From positions 1 to 64,000 of the forward strand of contig WYBR01000102.1 in the NCBI GenBank assembly GCA_011525805.1: DNA of 64,000 nucleotides. The letters run 5' to 3'. Origin of the DNA: Vicinamibacteraceae bacterium (lineage in GTDB: Bacteria; Planctomycetota; Phycisphaerae; Phycisphaerales; UBA5793). Made by a program: the position numbers and the translations under genes. Below, one piece after another: positions 27,688 to 36,628 of the stretch. The notes under the pieces were generated by a model. It worked only from the letters and a program-made list of their open reading frames with translations. It was not told the DNA's origin and did not search any database. The stretch's first letter is position 1, and each line of letters opens with the position of its first letter.

Positions 27688-27715
27688 TTTACCGCTCTGC
27701 GAGAGCGGTTATTAT
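27688..27715 (+). promoter_or_regulatory. Candidate promoter with palindromic operator upstream of the subtilase
   Basis: In the 560-bp gap 27384-27943 a perfect inverted repeat ACCGCTCT-GCG-AGAGCGGT (27691-27709) is followed at once by TATTAT (27710-27715). TTTACC (27688-27693) is 16 bp upstream of that hexamer. This could be a promoter whose spacer is a repressor site for the protease gene at 27944. The match is modest and no regulator is identified. The rest of the gap shows nothing I recognise. Confidence 0.3.
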
Positions 27716-27943
27716 GGAGGCCGTGGTGCTCGCTCCCGTCCCCGGAGCGATCATGGCTGCCTCGGCGGGGCGATTCCAAGAGGAATGCAGATCAGCAGGG
27801 AAGGGATGGAACGTGTCGCGAAGGCGCGGCACGGTCGGTGTGGTTGTCGCCGCACCGGCGTCGGTGCGCCTTCGTGAGTGGCGCTTCGCCCGTGCGCGTG
27901 TACGGACGGGGCAGTGCAACAGGCTTCATTGAAGGAGAGTGAC

Positions 27944-30523
27944 ATGAACAGGAGATTGGGATCGATCGGCGCGGCGATGGTCGCTGCCGCGGGTCTGCTG
28001 TCGTCGATGGCGGCGGCGGACGTAAACGGGAACACGCCGCCTCGCGTCTTCGTCGAGGAGCCCGGCGTGCTCGAGTTCTCGAACCAGATGATTGCCCGGC
28101 CGGTGCGGCACGACGCGGCCCGCCGCGACATGGCCATCGCCCATCTGCGGGCGCGTTTCGAGATCAAGTTCGTCGAGGAACTGGTGGACCACCACGTCTT
28201 CCTCCTGCCTGAGGGGGCCGACGTGAACGTCGTAGCCGCGGGCCTGATGAACACCGGGCTCTTCGAGTTCGTCGAGCCCGACTGGATCTGCTACCCCGCC
28301 TACACGCCCAACGACACGCGCTTCGGCGAACTCTGGAACATGGCGAAGATCCAGGCGACGACGGCGTGGAACTACAACACCGGCTTCAGCGGCATCACCG
28401 TGGGCATCTGCGACACCGGCCTGCGCACCTCCCACCTCGACCTGCCCCCGCTGCGCAAACTCGGCTACAACGCGGTGGACATGCTCTGGGAGAACAACGG
28501 CGGCAACATCGACGACATCAACAGCCACGGCACGCACGTGACCGGAACTGCCGCCGGCGCCGGCAACAACGCGCGCGGCGTCGCGGGCGTGGGCTGGGAC
28601 TTCTCCCACCGCATCCTCAAGGTCAGCAATTCTTCGGGCGGCTCGTCGAACATCACGACCCTCAATCACGCCGCCCTCACCTCCGCCCAGCAGGGCGACA
28701 AGGTGCAGAACACCTCCTACAGCGGCGTCAACAACCAGTCGGTCCGCGACACCGCCGCCACGATCAAGGGCCTCGGCGGCCTCTCCTTCTGGGCCGCCGG
28801 CAACAGCGGGCAGAACATGACTTCGCCCGGCCGCGACGACGACGACGTGATGGTCGTCGGTTCGACGGACCAGAACGATGCGCGCTCGAGTTTCTCCAAC
28901 TACGGCGCCTATGTGGATCTCTTCGCACCCGGCAGCGACATCCTCTCACTCTCGAACGCGGGCGACGACGAGTACTCGGTCAAGAGCGGCACGAGCATGG
29001 CCAGCCCCTGCGCCGCCGGACTCGCCGCGCTCATCTGGTCGCAGAACCCGTCCTTTACGCCCGATGAAGTGGAAGCCCTGATGAAGGCGAACTGCGACGA
29101 CGTCGGCTCTTCGGGCATCTTCGGTTACGGCCGCATCAACGCCGGCAAGGCCATGCAGGCCACGGGCCGCAAGAGCGTCGGCACGACCTGGGCGGGGGGC
29201 AACGGGCAGAACGGCGCCATGTTTGACGTGACCTGCCTCAATGCCGCCGGCATCACCATCACCGCCTTCGACTTCAACGACCGCACCGGCGGACCGGCCG
29301 ACGTCGAAGTCTGGTACGTCACCGACAAGACCACCTACGTCGGCAAGGAGAACAACCAGGCCCTCTGGACGCTCCTCGGATCTCAGACGGGCATCACCAC
29401 CGCGCCCGTCGGGTATCCCACCGGCATCAACATCGGCGGGCTCAACCTCACGCAGGGGCAGACCTGCGGCATCTACGTCACGCGGACCGACGGCAGTTCA
29501 CTCTCCTACACGAACGGCCCGACCCGCGCCTACGAGAATCCCGATCTCCGCATTGAGAACCGCGGTGTCGGCAAGGTCTATCCCTTCGGATCCACCTTCG
29601 CCAACCGCGTGTGGAACGGCTCGGTTCACTACCGGCCCTACCTCGGCGGCATCCTCCCGACCACGGCCCACGTGACGGGCAACTTCATCCCCTTCGGGAC
29701 CAACCAGACCTGCACGATGCACCAGGTCTTCAACCGCAACCTCTTCAGCGGGCCCGTCAGCATGGAGTCGGTCGGCTTCTCCGCCTATGAGCCCAACATC
29801 GGCGAGACGATGACCGGCAACGTGACCATCCGCATGGGATACACGAACAAGATCCCGGGTGCGGAAACCGGCGCCGGCGGCCTCGACAGCAATCTGGCCA
29901 ACAACCCCAACGGCGCCCTGACCACCCTCTACACCGGCACCGGCGTGAAGCGCACCTTCATGAACAACGGCTCGATCGAGCACAGCATGTTCTTTGACTT
30001 CGGGCGCAACACGTTCAACTACAACCCGGCGAACGGCAACCTCCTCGTCGAGATCGTCTCGGTGAACAGTTCCGCGTCCGACGTGGCCGTCTCGCGGTCC
30101 AGCGGAAGTTCCGAGTCCTCGCGCGCCTACAACTCGACGCGCTTCGGCAACACCGCCTCGCCCACGACGGCGACGCGCATGGACCTCGGCTGGCGGCCCG
30201 TGGTCGATCCGCCGTTCATCATCGGCTGCACCGGGCCGTGCCCCGGCGTGGTCCAGATTTCCTGGAGCGGAGCCGAACCCAACGTGACGCTCGCGCTCGT
30301 CTTCGCCCGCAACACCGGCTCGTTCCGCATCCCCTACGGACCCTGCAAGGGAACGATCCTCGGCCTCGGGGCGAACCAGATTCAACTGGTGACGACCTTC
30401 AACTCGGGCAACGGCTCGGGTGTCATCAACGGCAACGCCGGGGCCTTCGCCTGCGGCGGCTTCATCCAGATGCACGACCTGCCGGCGTGCGAACTGAGCA
30501 ACGTCGCCCAGGTGCCCAACTGA
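27944..30523 (+). CDS. Secreted subtilisin-family protease with Cys-rich C-terminal module
   Basis: An 859-residue exported S8 serine protease. A signal peptide (about 1-25) is followed by an inhibitor-like propeptide (about 33-115). The catalytic triad is Asp157 (VGICDTG), His195 (NSHGTHVTG) and Ser351 (SGTSMASP), with oxyanion Asn287 (WAAGN). Beyond the protease (to about 400) come beta-rich regions of some 350 residues. The last 105 residues (CTGPCPGVVQISWSGAEP, GPCKGTI, FACGGFIQM, CELSNVAQVPN) are the module shared with the proteins at 11444 and 33514. AAGGAGAG lies 5 bp before the ATG. A strong terminator follows. The protease at 45498 is a shorter paralogue. Confidence 0.93.
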   Translation: MNRRLGSIGAAMVAAAGLLSSMAAADVNGNTPPRVFVEEPGVLEFSNQMIARPVRHDAARRDMAIAHLRARFEIKFVEELVDHHVFLLPEGADVNVVAAGLMNTGLFEFVEPDWICYPAYTPNDTRFGELWNMAKIQATTAWNYNTGFSGITVGICDTGLRTSHLDLPPLRKLGYNAVDMLWENNGGNIDDINSHGTHVTGTAAGAGNNARGVAGVGWDFSHRILKVSNSSGGSSNITTLNHAALTSAQQGDKVQNTSYSGVNNQSVRDTAATIKGLGGLSFWAAGNSGQNMTSPGRDDDDVMVVGSTDQNDARSSFSNYGAYVDLFAPGSDILSLSNAGDDEYSVKSGTSMASPCAAGLAALIWSQNPSFTPDEVEALMKANCDDVGSSGIFGYGRINAGKAMQATGRKSVGTTWAGGNGQNGAMFDVTCLNAAGITITAFDFNDRTGGPADVEVWYVTDKTTYVGKENNQALWTLLGSQTGITTAPVGYPTGINIGGLNLTQGQTCGIYVTRTDGSSLSYTNGPTRAYENPDLRIENRGVGKVYPFGSTFANRVWNGSVHYRPYLGGILPTTAHVTGNFIPFGTNQTCTMHQVFNRNLFSGPVSMESVGFSAYEPNIGETMTGNVTIRMGYTNKIPGAETGAGGLDSNLANNPNGALTTLYTGTGVKRTFMNNGSIEHSMFFDFGRNTFNYNPANGNLLVEIVSVNSSASDVAVSRSSGSSESSRAYNSTRFGNTASPTTATRMDLGWRPVVDPPFIIGCTGPCPGVVQISWSGAEPNVTLALVFARNTGSFRIPYGPCKGTILGLGANQIQLVTTFNSGNGSGVINGNAGAFACGGFIQMHDLPACELSNVAQVPN

Positions 30524-30559
30524 CCGCGAGTCTGATCGCGTCTCAGAGAGGTAACGACA

Positions 30560-30599
30560 AAGCCCGCCCCGCGCACGCGGGGCGGGCTTCTTTTCTCTT
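30560..30599 (+). terminator. Rho-independent terminator after the subtilase
   Basis: A perfect 13-bp stem AAGCCCGCCCCGC/GCGGGGCGGGCTT (30560-30572 and 30577-30589) with a GCAC loop is followed by CTTTTCTCTT. It lies 36 bp after the subtilase stop and before the convergent PEP-CTERM gene. Confidence 0.93.
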
Positions 30600-30625
30600 G
30601 TGATCGCAGTCAGACAAACCGTGGA

Positions 30626-31369
30626 TCAGCCCGTCACGCCGCGGCGGCGGCGGGTGCTCATGGTCAGGGCGCCGCCCAGGAGCAGCGCCAGACTCGCCGG
30701 CGCCGGAACCTCGGTGATCTCAAGTGAGAATGCGTCGCCGTAGTGCCCGTGGAACTCGACGCCGAAGGCGTCGTCAAAGACGTTCTCCGTCGAGGTGATG
30801 CGGTAGACGAGGAAGTCGGCGCCGACGGGAATGAGCATTGAAGTCGTCGCCATCTCCCACGTCTGCGTGTCGCCGTCGGTGTAGGCGAAACCCTCGACGA
30901 GCGCCAGCTCGCTCTGCTTCCACATACCCGGGAAGTCGGCGGGCGCGCCGGCGTAGGCGCTCAGCACGATCGAGAACTGAGTGTCGATGTCGGGGTCTTC
31001 GCCGCCGACGCGGTTGAACCAGCCTTCGGCGTCGGCGAGGGCACGGCCGGAGTCGATGAGGTCTCGATAGGCGCTGACATCGATGATCTGCCAGAGTTCG
31101 GAGCCGATGACGCCGCCGGCGGGACCGCGGGGAGTGGAGTACAGGAAGTGGACCATCTGCGCGCCTTCGAAGGGCGCGATCCCGTCGCGGGCGGTGACGA
31201 TCTCGACCACGTCCCCGGACCAGAGGGCGTACTCCGTCGGCAGGCGCAGGCCGGTAGTCGTATTGATCTCGAATCCGCCGTCGCTGACGACGTCGGCCCG
31301 CGCCGGCGCGGCGCCGATCGCCAGAAGTCCGCTACCCACCGCGAGCGCAATGATACCTTTGGTGCTCAT
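30626..31369 (-). CDS. PEP-CTERM-type exported ectodomain protein
   Basis: A 247-residue protein with a signal peptide ending near APARA. Its ectodomain (about 25-220) opens with VVSDGGFEINTTTG and shares spaced motifs with the protein at 11444: APFEGAQMVHFL, GSELWQIIDVSAY, SGRALADAEGWFNR and TWEMATTSMLIPVGADFLV. The C-terminus is a PEP-CTERM-type tail (VPAPASLALLLGG, then a basic STRRRR). This is normally recognised by an exosortase for surface attachment. No exosortase or EPS locus is in the window. GGAG stands 8 bp before the ATG at 31369; a GTG six bases upstream is also in frame. It is convergent with the large subtilase. Confidence 0.85.
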   Translation of the reverse strand: MSTKGIIALAVGSGLLAIGAAPARADVVSDGGFEINTTTGLRLPTEYALWSGDVVEIVTARDGIAPFEGAQMVHFLYSTPRGPAGGVIGSELWQIIDVSAYRDLIDSGRALADAEGWFNRVGGEDPDIDTQFSIVLSAYAGAPADFPGMWKQSELALVEGFAYTDGDTQTWEMATTSMLIPVGADFLVYRITSTENVFDDAFGVEFHGHYGDAFSLEITEVPAPASLALLLGGALTMSTRRRRGVTG

Positions 31370-31817
31370 CTTCACTTCTCCTGCTCCAGTCTCGAGTTGT
31401 CGAACCTGCGGCTCTTCGGACCCCGTGCGAGGATCGCGCTTCGCCGCTCACTACAAACCTACACCAGGGCCGGGCCTTGTCCAGCGAAGGCCATCATTGC
31501 GCCGCCTGGGGGCCACGCGCAACCGGCGAGGCTCGCCCCGTTTGACATGGCGACGGCGCGAGAGCGCCCGCCCGGGCCGTGTTCTGCGTTGTCGAAGGCG
31601 CTGGCCCCGCTTGGAAAGCGGGGCGTGGAACCTCTCCTTTCGAGAGTCCACCCAGCCTGTTGGCCGCGTTCGAGGTTGGTGAGCCAACGTCCGTAGATCG
31701 GGCGCTTGCTCCGCGCGGCTATGATCCAATCTGTGATCGCCCTGGGGCCTACGTTGCTGGCCGCCCGATAACGCGCTCGCCCGCGCTAGTTCCCCTGCCG
31801 ATAGGAGTTGCAGATAC
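31370..31817. other. 448-bp divergent gap upstream of ffh
   Basis: No gene is supported. There is a short GC hairpin (CCCCGCTTGGAAAGCGGGG, near 31605) and a TTGACA at about 31540 without a fitting -10. I looked for an SRP RNA next to ffh and saw none of its conserved loop sequences. Confidence 0.45.
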
Positions 31818-33326
31818 ATGTTCGCAACGCTGAGCGAACGGTTCAACGAAACGTTCCGGAAACTCTCCGGCCGTGGCCGGATCACCGAGTCCAACGTCTC
31901 CGACGCGATGCGCGAGGTGCGCACCGCGCTGCTCGAAGCCGACGTCCACTACGACGTCGTCAAGCAGTTCTGCGACGGCGTGCTGGAAGACGCCCTCGGC
32001 GCGGAGGTCACCAGGAGCCTCAAGCCCGGCCAGGAGATGATCGGCATCGTCCACAAGCGCCTCGTCGATCTGATGGGGCCGGTCGAGGCGGGCGTCATGC
32101 TCGTCTCGCCGGGACCGACGGTCATCATGATGTGCGGCCTTCAGGGCAGCGGGAAGACGACCACCTGCGGTAAACTCGCCGGCCATCTGCGCCGCAAGGG
32201 CAAAAGCGTGATGCTCGCCGCCGCCGACCTTCAGAGGCCCGCCGCCGTCGAGCAGTTGCAGACCGTCTCAAAGCAGGTTCAGGAGAAGATCCGCGGCGAG
32301 GGGTCGATCCACTTCTACGCCGAGCCGGAGAAGTGCGCGGAATACGGCAAGGCGGTCGGCGTGGCGGTGGGCGTCTGCCAGCGCGCGCTCGCGGCGGCGA
32401 AGAAGACGGGCGTCGATGTGCTGATCCTCGACACCGCCGGCCGCCTGCACATCAACGATGAACTCATGGGCGAGTTGCGCGCCGTCAACGCCGCCGTGCA
32501 GCCGCACCAGATCTACCTCGTCGTGGACGCCATGACGGGCCAGGACGCGGTGAACTCCGCCAGGGCCTTTAACGAAGCGCTGGCCATCGACGGCGTGATC
32601 CTGACCAAGTTTGACTCCGATACGCGCGGCGGCGCGGCGCTTTCCGTCAAGCAGATCACCGGGGCGCCCATCAAGTTCATCGGCGTGGGCGAGCACCTCG
32701 ACGCCCTCGAAGAGTTTCACGCCGAGCGCATGGCCGGGCGCATCCTCGGCATGGGCGACGTGCTCAGCCTCGTCGAGCGCGCCCAGATGGAAGTCTCCGA
32801 GCGCGAGGCGGAGGAACTCCAGGAGAAGATGGCCAAGGGGCAACTGACGATGGATGACTTCCTCGGCCAGTTGCGCATGCTCCGCCGCATGGGCCCGCTC
32901 AAGCAGTTGCTGGGCATGTTGCCGGGCGTGGGCTCGATGCTCAAGGAGGTGCAGGTCGATGACAAGCAACTCAACCGCCTCGAAGGCATCGTCAACTCGA
33001 TGACCAAAGAGGAGCGGCGCGATGTCAACGTCCTCAACAACTCGCGCCGCAACCGCATCGCCAAAGGCAGCGGCTCGTCGCTCCAGGATGTGGCGCGGCT
33101 GACCAAGCAGTTCGACATGATCAACAAGATGAGCAAGACGATGGGCGGCGCGGGCGGCAAGGGTAAACTCGCCGCGATGAAGCAGATGGCCGCCGCCCAG
33201 AGCGCCGGCAACCGCGGCGGCGCGGGCAACCTCGCGGGCCTGTTCAAGACCAAAGGCTCGACCCACACCGAAAGCCCCAAGGCCAAGGCCCGCAAGAGGC
33301 AGAAGGGCCGCGGAAAGCGGCGCTGA
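31818..33326 (+). CDS. ffh: Signal recognition particle protein Ffh
   Basis: Ffh with 4.5S RNA binds signal sequences on nascent chains and docks with FtsY. The 502-residue protein has the N domain (1-90: MFATLSERFNETFRKLSG...), and the GTPase G domain with P-loop GLQGSGKTTT (107-116), AAADLQRPAAVEQL, DTAGRLHIN and TKFDSDTRGGAALSV. The methionine-rich M domain (GPLKQLLGMLPG, MTKEERRDVNVLNNSRRNRIAKGSG) is followed by a basic tail rich in Lys and Arg. GGAG is located 12 bp before the ATG. Length is slightly above the usual 450 because of the glycine- and lysine-rich tail. Confidence 0.97.
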   Translation: MFATLSERFNETFRKLSGRGRITESNVSDAMREVRTALLEADVHYDVVKQFCDGVLEDALGAEVTRSLKPGQEMIGIVHKRLVDLMGPVEAGVMLVSPGPTVIMMCGLQGSGKTTTCGKLAGHLRRKGKSVMLAAADLQRPAAVEQLQTVSKQVQEKIRGEGSIHFYAEPEKCAEYGKAVGVAVGVCQRALAAAKKTGVDVLILDTAGRLHINDELMGELRAVNAAVQPHQIYLVVDAMTGQDAVNSARAFNEALAIDGVILTKFDSDTRGGAALSVKQITGAPIKFIGVGEHLDALEEFHAERMAGRILGMGDVLSLVERAQMEVSEREAEELQEKMAKGQLTMDDFLGQLRMLRRMGPLKQLLGMLPGVGSMLKEVQVDDKQLNRLEGIVNSMTKEERRDVNVLNNSRRNRIAKGSGSSLQDVARLTKQFDMINKMSKTMGGAGGKGKLAAMKQMAAAQSAGNRGGAGNLAGLFKTKGSTHTESPKAKARKRQKGRGKRR

Positions 33327-33367
33327 ATCAGCGGGCGCCGGCGTCATTCCGCGGGTGACGCGAGCCC

Positions 33368-33392
33368 GGCGGCCCCACCTTTCCGGGCCGCC
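33368..33392 (+). terminator. GC-rich hairpin after ffh, weak terminator candidate
   Basis: GGCGGCCC (33368-33375) and GGGCCGCC (33385-33392) form an 8-bp stem about 40 bp past the ffh stop. No T-tract follows, so termination here is uncertain. A second stem CGGCCGGC/GCCGGCCG (33477-33501) sits directly before the ribosome site of the oxidase gene and could influence its translation. Confidence 0.35.
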
Positions 33393-33513
33393 TGCGATTC
33401 GGGGCGCGAGGTGGTATCCCTGATTCCGCTGGAGGTGGAATACACCTGGCCTCCTGCGGTGTTCAATCCCCTCTGACGGCCGGCCACGATCGCGCCGGCC
33501 GCAGGGGGCATTC

Positions 33514-35340
33514 ATGTTCGCATTCCGCGCGCAGGGATATCGGTCTTTCCGGAATCTGCCGGGTTCGAGGCGCTCTATCGCGGTCGCCGCGGCAATCGCC
33601 TCCGCGATGATCACCGCGCCTCAAGGTTTCGCGCAGCAGAACATCTCTGTGCGCCTCACTGCCGAACCGGCGCAGCGCGCCGTGTTCCCCGGCCCCGAGA
33701 CGCTCGTCTGGACCTACCGCGGACAACTGCTCAGCGGACCGCCCGGCACGTTGCAGGAGATCCCCGGCTCCTATCTCGGCCCGATCATCCGCGTGCAGCG
33801 CGGCGACCGATTTGAGGCCGAACTCGTCAACGGGCTCTCTGAGGAGACGATCATCCACTGGCACGGCCTGGACGTGCCGGCGCTGATGGACGGGCATCCC
33901 CGCGAGGCCGTCTCGCCCGGCGGGCGCTATCTCTACGACTTCACTGTGCCCAATCGTGCGGGGACCTACTGGTTCCACCCGCACCCGGACATGCGCACCG
34001 GAGCGCAGGTCGCCATGGGCCTCGCCGGCGTGCTGATCGTCTCGGACGAGCAGGAGCAGTCGCTGCCGCTGCCGCGCGGCGAGTACGATGTGCCGCTGGT
34101 CATTCAGGACCGGCGCATCGACGCGGGCAATCAGTGGATCTACTCCGCGCCGATGATGGGCTACCTCGGCGACCGCATCCTCGTCAACGGCTCGCCCGAC
34201 TTCGTTCTCTCCGCGGCCACGCGCGTCTATCGACTGCGCCTGCTTAACGGCTCCAACTCGCGCATCTACAAACTGGCGTGGGGGGATGCCACGCCGATGA
34301 CCGTGCTGGCGACCGACGGCGGGCTGCTCGAAGCGCCGCTGCAGCGGCCGTACCTCACCCTCGCGCCGGGCCAGCGCGCTGAAGTTTGGATCGACCTGCG
34401 AAACCGCGAACCCGGCACTCAACTCATCTTGCGATCGCTCGAGTTCACCGGCCACGGGCAGGGCGGGTTTCCGACGCTGCCGCAGGGCGCGGCGTTCGAC
34501 GTGATGCGCTTTTCGATCGATCGGCGGGAGACGGAGGATCTGACCTTGCCGCCGCGCCTCGCCACGATGTGGCGCTACCGCGAGGCAGATGCGGTCAACG
34601 CCGGCTCGCCGCGCCGATTCGCCATCACCTTCGACATGGGGCAGTTCCTGCTCAACGGCCGCACGTTCGAGATGAACGGAGTCGCCCCCGACGAGATCAT
34701 GGCGACCAACACGCTCGAGGTCTGGGAGTTTGACAACGACACCGGCAGCATGATGACCGTCGTTCACCCGATGCACGCCCACGGCCGGTCCTTCCAGGTG
34801 ATCGAGCGCGAGGTGAATCCCGGGAACCTGCCCGGCTGGGAGACGGTGTCGGCCGGCTACGTGGACGAGGGCTGGAACGACGTCGTCATGCTCATGCCCG
34901 GCGAGAAGGCGCGCGTCCTCGTGCGGACGAGCCGCTTCCCCGGCCTGTTCCTCTACCACTGCCACAACCTCGAGCACGAGGACGCGGGGATGATGCGCAA
35001 CTACCGCCTCGACGAAGCGCGCGACGTGCAACTGGCCGTGGAGTCGTCGTGCCCGAACGGCGGGCCGGTGCGCATCTCATGGCAAGGCGCGACGCCGGGC
35101 GGCCAGGCGGCGCTGCTCTTCTCGCCGCGCGAAGGAGACTTCATCATCCCCGCCGGGAGCATGTGCAGCGGCACGGGGCTTGACCTCGCGCCGGCGTCGC
35201 TTCGCATCGTCTACCGCGGCTCGGCGGGCGCCGACGGCTCGCGCACCATCACCGGCAACGCGGCCCCGGGCGCCTGCGGCGGACGCCTGCAACTGCTCGA
35301 CCTCGGCGCCTGCGCGGCCAGTTGGGCCGCGGGGTTGTGA
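33514..35340 (+). CDS. Exported multicopper oxidase with Cys-rich C-terminal module
   Basis: A 608-residue exported multicopper oxidase (bilirubin oxidase/CotA-like). These enzymes oxidise phenols, bilirubin or metal ions with reduction of O2 to water. A signal ends near residue 40 (GFAQQ). Copper ligands are all visible: HWHG (115-118), HPH (155-157), HPMHAHG (418-424) and YHCHNLEHEDAGMM (481-494), which includes the type 1 Cys and Met. After the oxidase domain ends near 500, about 100 residues form the module found in the subtilase at 27944 (SCPNGGPVRISWQGATP, GSMCSGTG, GACGGRLQLLDLGAC). Such a tail is not part of ordinary multicopper oxidases. GCAGGGGG precedes the ATG. Confidence 0.93.
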   Translation: MFAFRAQGYRSFRNLPGSRRSIAVAAAIASAMITAPQGFAQQNISVRLTAEPAQRAVFPGPETLVWTYRGQLLSGPPGTLQEIPGSYLGPIIRVQRGDRFEAELVNGLSEETIIHWHGLDVPALMDGHPREAVSPGGRYLYDFTVPNRAGTYWFHPHPDMRTGAQVAMGLAGVLIVSDEQEQSLPLPRGEYDVPLVIQDRRIDAGNQWIYSAPMMGYLGDRILVNGSPDFVLSAATRVYRLRLLNGSNSRIYKLAWGDATPMTVLATDGGLLEAPLQRPYLTLAPGQRAEVWIDLRNREPGTQLILRSLEFTGHGQGGFPTLPQGAAFDVMRFSIDRRETEDLTLPPRLATMWRYREADAVNAGSPRRFAITFDMGQFLLNGRTFEMNGVAPDEIMATNTLEVWEFDNDTGSMMTVVHPMHAHGRSFQVIEREVNPGNLPGWETVSAGYVDEGWNDVVMLMPGEKARVLVRTSRFPGLFLYHCHNLEHEDAGMMRNYRLDEARDVQLAVESSCPNGGPVRISWQGATPGGQAALLFSPREGDFIIPAGSMCSGTGLDLAPASLRIVYRGSAGADGSRTITGNAAPGACGGRLQLLDLGACAASWAAGL

Positions 35341-35604
35341 CGCATGTGCTTTCAGCGGGGCTCCGCGGCCGTTCGCGCCCATGTGATGCACTGCGGCAGC
35401 CTTGAATCATGTCGTGTGTCGACCCGACTTGTCTCAGGTATCACCGCAAAAGACTGCGGGTCTGCGAGTGAAAGTGCGCTGATACGAGTATCGGAACGTG
35501 GCGTTTCGATCCGGGGGGAGCAACGGCGATGGATGCTCCGACGAGGGGCAGTGTTTCCACTCGTCCAGGCAACAGGGTTCAAATCAGGCAGGAAGGAGAA
35601 TCAC

Positions 35605-36534
35605 GTGAAGAATGCGCATTTCTTTGGGCTGGCAGTGGTGGGGGGTCTGCTCGCGGCCAGTTCGCTCATGGCGGGAACGGAGTGGCGCGTGCCGGGGGAT
35701 TTCCCGACGATTCAGAGTGCGATCGACAGCGCTCAGGTGGTGAACGGCGATGTCATCCGCGTGGCGCCCGGGGACCACTCCGGCGCGCTGGTGACCAAGT
35801 CCGTCGAGATCAAGGGGGAGGGCGACGCCCGCATCGTGGATGGACCTCTGCACGGCAGCGGCATGAAGCACGGCTTTCGGCTCCTCATCGGCAGCGACGG
35901 CGCCACCTTCAGCCATCTCACCTTCACCACCGACTTGTCGATCATGAACGGAGACGGCGTTGATGACGTCACCGTGACGCAGTGCGCTTTCCTCGATGCC
36001 GTCCAGGCCGTTTCCAACTGGCGCGGCAGCCGCTGGCAGATCACGCACAACGAGATCATCGACCTGCGGACGCGGTGCGGCGGGGGGATCGGCATCCTTG
36101 TCGCGGACTACAGCGGCGGCGCGGTCAACGACAACGTCGTTTCCCACAACCGGATCAGCGGCGTTCTGCATGTGTCGCCGGGCGACTGCGGCGGCTACTC
36201 GGGAACGGGCATCGTGCTTTACGCGGACTTCCGCTGGGGCCGGACCGGCACTGCGGACCTCTCATGGAACCGCGTGGTCAAGAACAAGGTGAATCTCGTG
36301 AGCGACAACCCGACTCTCGTCCCCGTGTGGGCGTTCGAACTCACGGACACGCGAAACGATTCGCTCTCCGATGTCGTCATTCACGACAACGCCATCGGTT
36401 TCAATGAGTGGAGAGACATGCCGAACCAGATCGCGCTGACGCCCTCCGACCTTGACGAGTATAACCCCATCTCGCGCAATCTCGGCGAAAACCGCGGACA
36501 CGGCCTGCACCCGGGCATCTTCGGACCGAACTGA
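35605..36534 (+). CDS. Secreted right-handed beta-helix protein
   Basis: A 309-residue exported protein. Translation most likely begins at the GTG at 35605, because AAGGAGAA precedes it by 5 bp and it begins the signal peptide (KNAHFFGLAVVGGLLAASSLMAG). The N-terminal motif WRVPGDFPTIQSAIDSAQVVNGDVIRVAPG is the classic start of parallel beta-helix (pectin lyase-like) proteins. Further rungs follow (NRISGVLHV, NRVVKNKVNLVSD, NAIGFNEW). No lyase catalytic residues are evident, so a carbohydrate-binding or structural role is equally likely. It is followed by a strong hairpin terminator. Confidence 0.85.
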   Translation: MKNAHFFGLAVVGGLLAASSLMAGTEWRVPGDFPTIQSAIDSAQVVNGDVIRVAPGDHSGALVTKSVEIKGEGDARIVDGPLHGSGMKHGFRLLIGSDGATFSHLTFTTDLSIMNGDGVDDVTVTQCAFLDAVQAVSNWRGSRWQITHNEIIDLRTRCGGGIGILVADYSGGAVNDNVVSHNRISGVLHVSPGDCGGYSGTGIVLYADFRWGRTGTADLSWNRVVKNKVNLVSDNPTLVPVWAFELTDTRNDSLSDVVIHDNAIGFNEWRDMPNQIALTPSDLDEYNPISRNLGENRGHGLHPGIFGPN

Positions 36535-36559
36535 GAATCGGGCCGGCGCAGATCGCAAT

Positions 36560-36619
36560 CGGCGAGCCTCCTGAGCGACGTCGCCTCATCGCCGACCGCC
36601 AGGAGGCTCGCCGGCTTTT
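36560..36619. terminator. Long-stem hairpin between convergent genes
   Basis: A perfect 14-bp stem CGGCGAGCCTCCTG/CAGGAGGCTCGCCG (36560-36573 and 36600-36613) with a 26-base loop is followed by GCTTTT. It lies between the beta-helix gene and the convergent lptD-like gene and could stop transcripts of the former. Confidence 0.75.
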
Positions 36620-36628
36620 GAGGCGCGC

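Noticed and set aside
31370-31817. SRP (4.5S) RNA gene next to ffh
   Set aside because: I searched for the conserved GGAA/AGCAG-type loop in both orientations and did not see it in a matching hairpin.
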